Source: CAZFVY01 sp964522665
GTDB taxonomy: Bacteria; Verrucomicrobiota; Verrucomicrobiia; Limisphaerales; CAZFVY01
NCBI GenBank assembly: GCA_964522665.1
Contig: CAZFVY010000060.1
Location: 1-40,541, forward strand
Reading direction: 5' to 3'
Length of the DNA: 40,541 nt
Both the position numbers and the translations under genes were made by a program. The notes under the pieces were generated by a model. That model did no database searches. It worked only from the letters and a program-made list of their open reading frames with translations, and was not told the origin of the DNA. The number at the start of each line of letters is the position of its first letter. The stretch's first letter is position 1. Below are positions 33,651 through 40,541 of the stretch, piece after piece.

Positions 33651-35108
33651 CTACCCGGCATGGGGGAGCGCTTTCTGCTGACTGACGGCGTTGCCGTCGT
33701 CGCTTTTTAGCTCGCGGAAGACCAACGCGGAGAGAACCGTCAAACCGCCGAGCGCCAGGAACGCGCGGTGAATGCCGTGAATCATTTCCGTCGGAGTGGT
33801 ATGGAAACGGTCGGGGATGAAAAAGGCCGTCGCCAGGGAGGCGGTGGCCACGCCGAAGCTGATCGACATCTGCTGCGCCGTGCTCGCGATCGTGCTGGCG
33901 CCGCTGGTTTGTTCCTCATTGACATCGGCGTAAACCAGCGTGTTCATGCTGGTGTATTGGAGCGACGTGAAGAATCCAAAGGTAAAGGCCTGGATGACGA
34001 TAAGCCAAACCGGCGTGCCCACATCGATCGTGGCGAACAGCGCGATAAGCAGGCCGAGCATCAGGGTGTTGGAAATCAAAACGCGACGGTAGCCAAATCG
34101 CCTCAAGATGCCTGGCATGGTCAGCTTCAAACTCATCGCCGCGAGCGCCTGCGGCATCATCATCAGGCCGGATTGAATCGGAGTGAAGCCTAGCCCCACC
34201 TGGTATAAGAGCGGAAACAGAAACGGGATGCCGCCAATCCCCAAGCGCGTAAAATAACTGCCGCTGACCGACGCCCGAAACGTCCGTACGCGAAACAACG
34301 CCAGCTGGAGCAGCGGGAACTCGGCGCGCCGCGCCCGCAGCCCGTAGCCAGCGAGCAACGCCGCCGACAGGAGCAGCAAACTCAACATGGCGCGCCCGCT
34401 CAACGTATGCTCGCCAAACACCTCCAAGACGTACGAGAGCAGGGCGACCCCGGAGCCGAACAGGATCAAACCGCCGCCGTCCAGCGGGTGCGTGTGCCCG
34501 TCCCGGTAGTCCGGCAGGTGGCGATAAACCAAATACAGACCGAGCAGGCCGATCGGCAGGTTGATAAAGAAGATAACCCGCCAATGGAAATAGCCCACGA
34601 TCAGCCCGCCGGCGAATGGTCCCAGCATCGGCCCAATCAGCCCGGGAATCGCGACGAAGCTCATCGCGCGGATAAGTTCCGATTTGGCGAACGTGCGGAC
34701 CATCGTCAGGCGGCCGACCGGCACCATCATCGCGCCGCCGCAGCCTTGCAGAATCCGGCACCCGACCAGAACATGGATGTTGCTGGAAATGCCGCACAAG
34801 AACGAGCCGATGGTGAACAACGCGATCGCCGACGAAAAGACCCGCCGAGTGCCGAAACGATCAGCCATCCAGCCGCTGATGGGAATGAACACCGCCAGGC
34901 TCAAGGTGTAACTCGACAGGACCGCCTTCATGCTGAGCGGCGCGACGCCGAGCGCGTTGGCAATCGTCGGCACGGCGGTGTTCAAGATCGTCGTATCGAG
35001 CGCCTCCATGAAGAAGGCCACCGCGACCAGCCACGGCAGCAATCGCTTGGCCGATCCAGCGGGCGGCGCCGTGGACGTGGCTACCGCGCTAATTTGGGCC
35101 GGTTCCAT
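33651..35108 (-). CDS. MFS multidrug efflux transporter, DHA2 (EmrB/QacA) type
   Basis: A 485-residue integral membrane protein with a 14-helix DHA2 layout. Motif MEALDTTILNTAVPTIANAL in TM1 is the EmrB/QacA signature, and SGWMADRFGTRRVF is MFS motif A. Further hydrophobic helices follow to about residue 465. It is expected to export small molecules using the proton gradient; the substrate is unknown. I chose the ATG at 35108 (MEPAQISAV); an in-frame TTG at 35159 adds 17 non-hydrophobic residues. It is divergent from the secreted hydrolase gene with ~120 bp between them. No membrane-fusion partner (EmrA-like) is adjacent. Confidence 0.93.
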   Translation of the reverse strand: MEPAQISAVATSTAPPAGSAKRLLPWLVAVAFFMEALDTTILNTAVPTIANALGVAPLSMKAVLSSYTLSLAVFIPISGWMADRFGTRRVFSSAIALFTIGSFLCGISSNIHVLVGCRILQGCGGAMMVPVGRLTMVRTFAKSELIRAMSFVAIPGLIGPMLGPFAGGLIVGYFHWRVIFFINLPIGLLGLYLVYRHLPDYRDGHTHPLDGGGLILFGSGVALLSYVLEVFGEHTLSGRAMLSLLLLSAALLAGYGLRARRAEFPLLQLALFRVRTFRASVSGSYFTRLGIGGIPFLFPLLYQVGLGFTPIQSGLMMMPQALAAMSLKLTMPGILRRFGYRRVLISNTLMLGLLIALFATIDVGTPVWLIVIQAFTFGFFTSLQYTSMNTLVYADVNEEQTSGASTIASTAQQMSISFGVATASLATAFFIPDRFHTTPTEMIHGIHRAFLALGGLTVLSALVFRELKSDDGNAVSQQKALPHAG

Positions 35109-35228
35109 ACGCGTGAGCAACGCTACGTCGAGATTGCGTGGCCGGCCGTACCGGACCAACGACCCACGATTTGGGTGCGGCCGATTTCGTCTTTCGTCTC
35201 GTTATCGGGCTTGAGTATTCTGTTTGCG

Positions 35229-36407
35229 ATGCCATTACCGTTTTTCGTCGGCGCAATCTACTTGAGATGCGCCGACTTCGCGAGCAGACCGAGACAGAAA
35301 GCGACCGCGGTAAAGTGTTTTCGGCGTTCGCTGGCGCTGCTGGCGGTCGGAAGCCTCGCGATATCGACCGCGCGTGGCGCGGAGAATGCCGGCCGGCAAG
35401 GAAGGGCGGAGGCGATGCCTCAATTGTCGCGAACGAATCTTCTGTTCTACTCCGGACCCGACGGCCAGGCGTTGCCGGTTCAGTCAGTCGGCGATTGGGA
35501 GCGGCGTCGGGTCGCGATTGTGCGCGCGATGGAATTGGTGATGGGACCGCTGCCGGGTCCCGAGAAGCGCTGTCCCCTCGAACCTAAAACCGAGTCGGAG
35601 ACCGACTGCGGAACCTACGTGCGTCGATTCGTGACCTACGCCTCCGAACCTGGCGGCCGGACGCCGGCGTATCTCCTGATTCCCAAGGCGGCGCTCGGGG
35701 CGGGGCAGCGCGCGCCGGCGGTCCTCTGCTTGCATCAAACCCATCGCCTGGGAAACAAGGTGGTGGTCGGCCTCGGCGACAGCCCCAACGACGAATATGG
35801 GGTCGAACTGGCGCAGCGTGGCTACGTCTGCCTCGCGCCCGCGTATCCCTTGCTGGCGGATTACGCGCCGGACCTCAAGGGGCTCGGCTACCAAAGCGGT
35901 ACGATGAAGGCCATTTGGGACAATGTTCGCGCCCTGGACCTGTTGGAGTCGCTTCCCTTCGTGGCGCCGGGCCGGTTTGGGGCGATCGGACACTCGCTCG
36001 GAGGGCACAACGCCATTTTCACGGCCGTGTTCGATCCCCGGATTAAGGTTGTGGTTTCAAGCTGCGGGTTCGATTCATTTCGGGATTACATGGATGGTAA
36101 CATTTCCGGCTGGACGAGTGCGCGCTATATGCCGCGCCTCAAGGATTACGATGCGCAGACAACGCCGTTTGATTTTCACGAGCTGATTGGCGCGCTGGCG
36201 CCGCGCGCCTGTTTCGTCAGCGCCCCGCTGGGCGATACGAATTTCAAATGGCGCAGCGTGGACGCGATCGCGGAGGCGGCGTCGGAAGTCTATCGGCTCT
36301 ACGGCGCGCCGGACGGTTTGGTCGTCCGTCATCCCGACTGCGGCCACCTCTTTCCGCCGGCGATCCGTGAGGAGGCGTACCGGATTCTCGACGCGCGGCT
36401 CCGTTGA
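35229..36407 (+). CDS. Secreted alpha/beta hydrolase
   Basis: About 392 residues from the ATG at 35229. A hydrophobic export signal lies at about 30-50 (RRSLALLAVGSLAISTARGA), so this is probably periplasmic or secreted. The hydrolase core has the nucleophile elbow IGHSLGGHNAIF (Ser of GHSLG) and a C-terminal His in HPDCGHLFPP; the acid is likely in the strand near APDGLVV. It resembles dienelactone-hydrolase and acetyl-xylan-esterase-like proteins common in polysaccharide degraders. The substrate is unknown. The same frame is open back to 34407, antisense to the MFS gene, and that part is not coding. The N-terminal extension before the signal is unusual, so the true start may lie further in. 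Confidence 0.82.
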   Translation: MPLPFFVGAIYLRCADFASRPRQKATAVKCFRRSLALLAVGSLAISTARGAENAGRQGRAEAMPQLSRTNLLFYSGPDGQALPVQSVGDWERRRVAIVRAMELVMGPLPGPEKRCPLEPKTESETDCGTYVRRFVTYASEPGGRTPAYLLIPKAALGAGQRAPAVLCLHQTHRLGNKVVVGLGDSPNDEYGVELAQRGYVCLAPAYPLLADYAPDLKGLGYQSGTMKAIWDNVRALDLLESLPFVAPGRFGAIGHSLGGHNAIFTAVFDPRIKVVVSSCGFDSFRDYMDGNISGWTSARYMPRLKDYDAQTTPFDFHELIGALAPRACFVSAPLGDTNFKWRSVDAIAEAASEVYRLYGAPDGLVVRHPDCGHLFPPAIREEAYRILDARLR

Positions 36408-36476
36408 GCGCCTCCCACGTTTACAGGGAAAGATTGCGCCGCGGGTGGGCATGGCGTAGCTTCTGGCGGACAAACA

Positions 36477-37760
36477 TTGAAAGCGCTGGTCTCTACGTCA
36501 TCGAAAAGGACGGAGCGGGTCTTCTTAATCGGACTCGAGATGAAGGCCCGTACCTCGTGGCAGGTGCGTGATTCGATGGATGAGTTGGCCGAACTGGCCT
36601 CGACCGCCGGCGGCGAGATCATCGGTGATGGCACCCAGAAGCTGGAGTCGCCGGTCTCGGCCACCTTCATCGGCACGGGCAAGGCGGACGAATTCGCCCG
36701 GCGTTGCCGCGAGGAAAAGATCGACACGGTAATTTTTGACGATGAGTTGTCGCCCGCGCAAAGCCGCAACCTCGAGCGCGTCTTCGACTGCAAGGTACTC
36801 GACCGCACCTCGCTCATTCTGGACATCTTCGCGCAACGCGCCCGGACGCGCGAAGGCAAACTGCAGATCGAACTGGCGCAACTTCAGCATTTGCTCCCGC
36901 GTCTGACGCGGTTTTGGAGCCATTTGTCCCGGCAAAAAGGCGGCATCGGCATGCGGGGTGACGGCGAAACCCAGTTGGAGACCGATCGCCGCCGCGTCCA
37001 GGAGCGCATCTCGAAGATTTTGGAAGAGTTGGAAACCGTCCGGCGCCAACGCACGACGCAGCGCCAGGGCCGCCAACGCCGCCTCTGGCCGCTCGCATCT
37101 ATCGTCGGCTACACCAACGCCGGCAAATCCACTTTATTCAACGCCCTGACCGGCGCCCACGTGCTCGCGGAAGACAAGCTTTTCGCCACGCTCGATCCGA
37201 CCACGCGCCGGCTGCGCCTGCCGAGCAATCAAAACCTGCTCATCTCGGATACGGTCGGTTTCATTCGCAAATTGCCGCATCGGCTCGTCGAGGCGTTCAA
37301 GGCGACCTTGGAAGAGGTCGTCGAAGCGGACCTTTTGGTGCATGTCGTGGATGTCAGCCATCCGCAGGCCGAGGAGCAAATCGCCGCCGTCAACGCGGTC
37401 CTGACCGAAATCGGCGCCGACGGCAAGCCGACTTTGCTGGTTTTCAACAAGGTTGACCGCCTGGAGTCGGTTGACGCCGCCCGGCCGTTCCTCGAACGGA
37501 ACTCCCACGCGGTCGCCATCTCCGCCGCCTCGGGCGACGGCTTTCCGGTCTTGCTGGGCGAACTGGGCGGGTTATTGCGGCCGATGCGCGAACTGATGCG
37601 CCTGGCGATTCCCTTTGATTGCTCCAACGTGATCGCGCGCCTGCACGCGGCCGGGCAGGTGGTCGAGCAGGATTATGAAGGCGCGCAAGCGCAGTTTACG
37701 GCGCGGATTCCTCCGCACTTGCACGCGGAGTTCGCGCGCTATCAGGTCAACGGAGTTTGA
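36477..37760 (+). CDS. hflX: Ribosome-associated GTPase HflX
   Basis: A GTPase that binds the 50S subunit and splits stalled ribosomes. It has 427 residues. The N-terminal HflX domain (RVFLIGLE, ELAELASTAGGEIIGD, TFIGTGKADEF) is followed by a coiled coil with the conserved MRGDGETQLETDRR, then the G domain: G1 GYTNAGKST, G3 DTVGFIRKLP, G4 NKVD and G5 SAASGDG. A short C-terminal domain follows. The start is TTG at 36477, since the next ATG at 36540 would remove the conserved RVFLIGLE strand. radC follows after 64 bp. Confidence 0.95.
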   Translation: MKALVSTSSKRTERVFLIGLEMKARTSWQVRDSMDELAELASTAGGEIIGDGTQKLESPVSATFIGTGKADEFARRCREEKIDTVIFDDELSPAQSRNLERVFDCKVLDRTSLILDIFAQRARTREGKLQIELAQLQHLLPRLTRFWSHLSRQKGGIGMRGDGETQLETDRRRVQERISKILEELETVRRQRTTQRQGRQRRLWPLASIVGYTNAGKSTLFNALTGAHVLAEDKLFATLDPTTRRLRLPSNQNLLISDTVGFIRKLPHRLVEAFKATLEEVVEADLLVHVVDVSHPQAEEQIAAVNAVLTEIGADGKPTLLVFNKVDRLESVDAARPFLERNSHAVAISAASGDGFPVLLGELGGLLRPMRELMRLAIPFDCSNVIARLHAAGQVVEQDYEGAQAQFTARIPPHLHAEFARYQVNGV

Positions 37761-37824
37761 GTTTCCACGGTCGTCCGGCGCCGCGGAATTGAGCCTCCGC
37801 CGGGGCCGACCCGTGGCGGATGCG

Positions 37825-38532
37825 ATGAGTTCCAATTTGCTCATTCGGGATTTGCCGGCGGAGGACCGCCCGCGCGAGCGTTTGGCGGAGCTCGGCGCCG
37901 ACGCGTTGCGCAACGCCGAATTGATCGCGATTCTTCTGCGCACCGGCCTGAAAGGGGTCTCCGCGATTCAAGTCGCCGACCAACTCCTCCAACGCTTTGG
38001 CACGCTCGACCGTCTGGCCCGCGCCTCGCTCGATGAGCTCCGCCAGACCAAAGGCGTGGGACGCGACAAAGCCATCGCGCTAAAAAGCGCCTTCACGCTC
38101 GCGCAGCGGATGGCGCGCGAGTTGCAGCATGAAGCGCCCTTGCTCGACACGCCGGAGCGGATCGCCGACCTGCTGCGCGAGGATAATCGATTTTACGACG
38201 TCGAACATTTTCAAGTCGTCCTCCTGAATACCCGCCGCCGCCTTATCCGCGTCGAGCCAATCTCCCAAGGCACGCTCGACACGATCCTCGTGCACCCGCG
38301 CGAGGTCTTCAAACTCGCCATTAGCGCCAACGCCGCCGCCATCGTCCTCGTCCACAATCATCCGAGCGGCGACCCGACGCCCTCCGAGGGCGACGTTAAA
38401 GTCACGCGCGATCTCATCCGCGCCGGCCAACTCCTGCGCATCGAAGTCCTCGACCACGTCATCCTCGGCCGCCGCACCAAGGAACGCCCGAAAGACTTCG
38501 TCTCATTGCGCGAATTGGGCTATTTTCAGTAG
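37825..38532 (+). CDS. radC: RadC family JAB-domain protein
   Basis: A 235-residue protein: N-terminal helix-hairpin-helix-like segment (DRPRERLAELGADALRNAEL, LDELRQTKGVGRDKAIALKS) and C-terminal JAB/MPN metal-binding domain with HNHPSGDPTPSEGD. The family was once linked to DNA repair, but its biochemical role is unsettled. The start ATG at 37825 (MSSNLLIRDLP) gives the normal family length; upstream in-frame sequence overlaps hflX. It is likely co-transcribed with hflX. Confidence 0.93.
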   Translation: MSSNLLIRDLPAEDRPRERLAELGADALRNAELIAILLRTGLKGVSAIQVADQLLQRFGTLDRLARASLDELRQTKGVGRDKAIALKSAFTLAQRMARELQHEAPLLDTPERIADLLREDNRFYDVEHFQVVLLNTRRRLIRVEPISQGTLDTILVHPREVFKLAISANAAAIVLVHNHPSGDPTPSEGDVKVTRDLIRAGQLLRIEVLDHVILGRRTKERPKDFVSLRELGYFQ

Positions 38533-38670
38533 CGCTTGATAATGCCGAGCGCCCGGGGTAGCCCGGCAAAACGTTGAGAAATCGCCGTTTTTTGATCTTT
38601 GCGATGCGGCATTTTCTCTCCGCGATCGAGCGCGAGTTCCAGTCTTGCCAGCCAATGGTTGTACGTCTCG

Positions 38671-38967
38671 CTAAAACACGGCCTTCAATCCCTTCCGATA
38701 CCGGTCAAACGCCGCGTGACCTGCGCGCGTCAGCCGCAAGAGTGTCTGGGGCACTTTGCCGCGATACGTTTTCTCAATTTCAACGTAGCCAGCCTCCTCC
38801 AATCGGGTCAGATGGCTGGAGAGGTTGCCCTTGTTCATCTCGGTTTCGTGCAGCAGGTAAAGGAAGTCGCATTCTTTCACCACTCCGAGCAGGGCAATGA
38901 TCATTAGCCGTCCGGGTTCATGGATGACCCGGTCCAATTCGGAAATAGCCCTAAGTTGTTCGTTCAT
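38671..38967 (-). CDS. Winged-helix transcriptional regulator
   Basis: A 98-residue DNA-binding protein with an ArsR/MarR-like winged helix: HEPGRLMIIALLGVVKECDF, recognition region MNKGNLSSHLTRLEEAGYVE, wing YRGKVPQTLLRLTRAG. It has no extra effector domain. Its ATG overlaps the stop of the upstream membrane-protein gene by 4 bp (ATGA, 38964-38967), so the two form one coupled unit. It probably regulates that operon through the inverted repeat at 39623-39637; that is inference. Confidence 0.88.
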   Translation of the reverse strand: MNEQLRAISELDRVIHEPGRLMIIALLGVVKECDFLYLLHETEMNKGNLSSHLTRLEEAGYVEIEKTYRGKVPQTLLRLTRAGHAAFDRYRKGLKAVF

Positions 38968-39614
38968 TCTACTTCCGGGGCGGGTGGTTGGGTGTGCCGC
39001 ATGTACGAAGAGAGTGTGGCCCCGCCGGAGGCGAGCCATACAAGCCCGACGAACAATGCCACCGGCCGAAACAACGCATCGACGTCCCCAGGGACGATAA
39101 ACGTAATAGCGACGAGACCCAGCTCCATGAAGATTACCAGCAACCATTTCCACGGGTTTCCCCTGCCCATGCGCAAGACCCAAAGCGGATATGCCACCGC
39201 CAACGCGACTAACATGCCTATTCGTGGAAGGTTTATCGCGTCGTGCTGCCTTGCGAATAGCCTCAGGCAGGCAAATCCGGCGCCCAAAACGGCGGAAATG
39301 ACGAGGACTGCCACAATCCCGATCCACCAAGACTTGTCGCCAACCCGGGGGTACGCCGCATACCCCGTGCGCGGCCAAGTGAAATGATTCTTGATGACCC
39401 TACGAGCCCAAAATCCGAAACCGAACACCGGTATCATAACGCCATATACTACGATGCCATGCGTCCACCTCGACGAATTAGCTGCCAGGCGGGCCTCCAA
39501 GTATCCCGCCAGGGTAAAGCCCAGCAGCATCAACCCCATGAACATCTCACCGGTCCCGTCGATATTGTCATACCGCTTGGGCCGATCCATGTAAGCTCGA
39601 AACGTGTCTTTCAT
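38964..39614 (-). CDS. Multi-helix membrane protein coupled to the winged-helix regulator
   Basis: A 216-residue inner-membrane protein. After a short polar N-terminus (MKDTFRAYMDRPKRYDNIDG) there are about six hydrophobic segments: MFMGLMLLGFTLAGYLEARL, GIVVYGVMIPVFGFGFWA, IGIVAVLVISAVLGAGFACL, IGMLVALAVAYPLWVL, WLLVIFMELGLVAITFI and ALFVGLVWLASGGATLS. I do not recognise a named family. It is first in a two-gene operon with a winged-helix regulator, a common layout in which the regulator controls the membrane protein. The ATG at 39614 has no Shine-Dalgarno site, and the promoter elements lie so close that the transcript may be leaderless. Confidence 0.85.
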   Translation of the reverse strand: MKDTFRAYMDRPKRYDNIDGTGEMFMGLMLLGFTLAGYLEARLAANSSRWTHGIVVYGVMIPVFGFGFWARRVIKNHFTWPRTGYAAYPRVGDKSWWIGIVAVLVISAVLGAGFACLRLFARQHDAINLPRIGMLVALAVAYPLWVLRMGRGNPWKWLLVIFMELGLVAITFIVPGDVDALFRPVALFVGLVWLASGGATLSSYMRHTQPPAPEVE

Positions 39615-39893
39615 ACATTCTAGTTTGCATCACAAACAAGATTATGTCAACAACTAGTTTATGCGGATTAAAATGGAGAACGCTGAGGTGGCCCGCCGCC
39701 AAGACTTCCGAGGACAATGCCGCCGCTGACGCCCGGTCGGCCGGTCCTCAGTTTTCCTTTTCGGTCGGTGATAAGGCCAAGCGCCAAATATTGCCGAGCG
39801 CGCGGGGCGGCGCGTCAAATCCCGGAGGAAGCGCCCGTTTTTCATTTTTCAAGGCGGCATCGTCAGAGTGATCCGTAGCCAATCAACTCAGGC
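39615..39893. other. Divergent intergenic region
   Basis: Nothing coding is seen between the two regulator modules. The left edge holds an operator-like repeat and the right edge abuts the ArsR promoter; the middle (about 39665-39890) shows nothing I recognise. Confidence 0.5.
39623..39650 (-). promoter_or_regulatory. Promoter with operator-like inverted repeat for the membrane protein/regulator operon
   Basis: On the minus strand a TTGACA box (39650-39645) lies 17 bases before CAAACT (39627-39622), a weak -10. Inside the spacer and reaching the -10 is the inverted repeat GTTTG-TGATG-CAAAC (39623-39637). AAACTAG also occurs twice nearby. With this promoter, transcription would begin within a few bases of the ATG at 39614. 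The assignment is inferred. Confidence 0.45.
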
Positions 39894-39923
39894 TTGACAT
39901 GCAACCTATTGGTTGCATATCGT
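39894..39923 (+). promoter_or_regulatory. ArsR-family promoter with operator in the spacer
   Basis: TTGACA (39894-39899) is followed after 18 bases by TATCGT (39918-39923), a fair -10. A perfect 8-bp inverted repeat ATGCAACC-TATT-GGTTGCAT (39899-39918) fills the spacer exactly. Repressor binding there would block RNA polymerase, which fits autoregulation by the ArsR-type protein encoded immediately downstream. Predicted transcription starts at about 39930, next to the ATG at 39932. Confidence 0.7.
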
Positions 39924-39931
39924 GGAGCGAG

Positions 39932-40255
39932 ATGGATGCGGTATTCAAAGCCTTGGCCGACGGAAGCCGGCGAGAGCTGTTGGACCAGTTGCGCAAAAGC
40001 AACGGGCAGACGCTCGGCGAATTGTGCGCGCACCTCGACATGACGCGGCAGGCGGTCACCAAGCATCTCCGGTTGCTGGAGGCGGCGAACCTGGTGGCGG
40101 TGATCTGGCGCGGGCGCGAGAAGCTGCATTATCTGAATCCGGTGCCGTTGCACGAGCTCAGCGAGCGCTGGATTGGCAAATACGAACGCCATCGCCTTCA
40201 GGCGCTGGGCGATCTGAAAAAAGGTCTCGAAGAAAACAAAAACAAGAAAGGATGA
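39932..40255 (+). CDS. ArsR/SmtB-type transcriptional regulator
   Basis: A 107-residue winged-helix repressor: MDAVFKALADGSRRELLDQL, then LGELCAHLDMTRQAVTKHLR as the helix-turn-helix and VIWRGREKLHYLNPVPL as the wing. No metal-binding Cys cluster is present, so it is not a typical arsenic or zinc sensor; this subgroup usually pairs with an SRPBCC protein, as here. I chose the ATG at 39932 rather than 39899 because the latter lies inside the promoter and operator. The SRPBCC gene follows after 4 bp. Confidence 0.9.
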   Translation: MDAVFKALADGSRRELLDQLRKSNGQTLGELCAHLDMTRQAVTKHLRLLEAANLVAVIWRGREKLHYLNPVPLHELSERWIGKYERHRLQALGDLKKGLEENKNKKG

Positions 40256-40259
40256 CATC

Positions 40260-40541
40260 ATGCAAAAACCAAAGTTAGTCTATACCACCTATATCCGCTC
40301 GACGCCGAAGGAAATCTGGGCGGCCATCACCAAACCGGAATTCACCCGCCAATACTGGGGCGAGATGACCAATGTTGGCGATTGGAAGAAAGGTTCAAAA
40401 TGGGAACATCACAATCCGGAAGGCGAAGTCTGGATCACCGGCAAAGTTTTGGAATCCACGCCGCCCAAGCGCCTCGTGCTGTCCTGGGCCGACCCGGACG
40501 ATCTCGCGGACAAATCGCGCGTCACGTTTGAGATCGAGGCG
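40260..40541 (+). CDS. SRPBCC (AHSA1-like) domain protein, cut by window edge
   Basis: The first 94 codons are present with no stop before the window end. The sequence opens MQKPKLVYTTYIRSTPKEIW, with AAITKPEFTRQYWGEM and PPKRLVLSWADPDD further on, the pattern of AHSA1/START-like hydrophobic-ligand domains. AAAGGA lies 8 bases upstream of the ATG. It is the partner of the ArsR-type regulator 4 bp upstream. The ligand and function are unknown. Confidence 0.88.
   Translation, partial: MQKPKLVYTTYIRSTPKEIWAAITKPEFTRQYWGEMTNVGDWKKGSKWEHHNPEGEVWITGKVLESTPPKRLVLSWADPDDLADKSRVTFEIEA

Noticed and set aside
34407..35228. Upstream 274 codons of the frame leading into the alpha/beta hydrolase
   Set aside because: Antisense to a clear MFS transporter gene and polar/Gln-rich without family resemblance. 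The hydrolase signal peptide begins only after 35229.
8..40541. CRISPR arrays, insertion sequences or prophage
   Set aside because: No regularly spaced direct repeats, transposase, integrase or phage structural genes were seen.

Overview
The window is high-GC bacterial chromosome. The gene families, the scattered short GC palindromes and the mixture of catabolic and PQQ-type propeller genes fit Verrucomicrobiota (perhaps Limisphaerales). That placement is inferred from gene content, since no rRNA is present. No tRNA, rRNA, CRISPR array, transposase or phage gene was seen.

Layout: 1-424 is non-coding and holds a mirror-symmetric palindrome array. tyrS and rpsA (minus) follow, separated by a nested hairpin. 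A lone flagellin gene (minus) comes next, with about 0.9 kb of non-coding DNA upstream that contains a second copy of its leader. From 5.5 to 9.0 kb lie a small membrane protein, a GNAT acetyltransferase and a large lipoprotein that joins a YncE-type propeller to a phosphoesterase.

The centrepiece is a minus-strand signalling cluster from 22726 down to 9123. Its gene order is MCP, CheW, CheR-TPR, CheW with a Cys-rich N-terminus, CheA-REC and CheB, which is the order wspA-B-C-D-E-F of the Pseudomonas Wsp surface-sensing system. The next gene, where Wsp operons carry the diguanylate cyclase wspR, encodes a WspR-like receiver and stalk joined to a histidine kinase core, two more receivers and an HPt domain instead of GGDEF. 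Two paralogous multi-receiver proteins follow, each ending in a degenerate receiver. The inference is a Wsp sensor whose output has been rewired from c-di-GMP synthesis to a phosphorelay.

From 23.0 to 29.3 kb (plus strand) come a 3-hydroxyisobutyrate-dehydrogenase-like enzyme, a PQQ-like propeller protein, D-aminoacyl-tRNA deacylase, a small-protein/nucleotidyltransferase pair, and a sugar module (RbsD/FucU mutarotase, TIM-barrel isomerase, Zn-dependent polyol dehydrogenase). On the minus strand a glycoside-hydrolase/glycosyltransferase fusion heads an operon with thyA and folA. After a second palindrome-rich spacer, an MFS exporter (minus) and a secreted alpha/beta hydrolase (plus) diverge. 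hflX and radC follow. The right end holds a membrane protein/winged-helix regulator pair (minus) and an ArsR-type regulator/SRPBCC pair (plus, cut by the window edge). Both appear to have operators inside their promoters and very short mRNA leaders.
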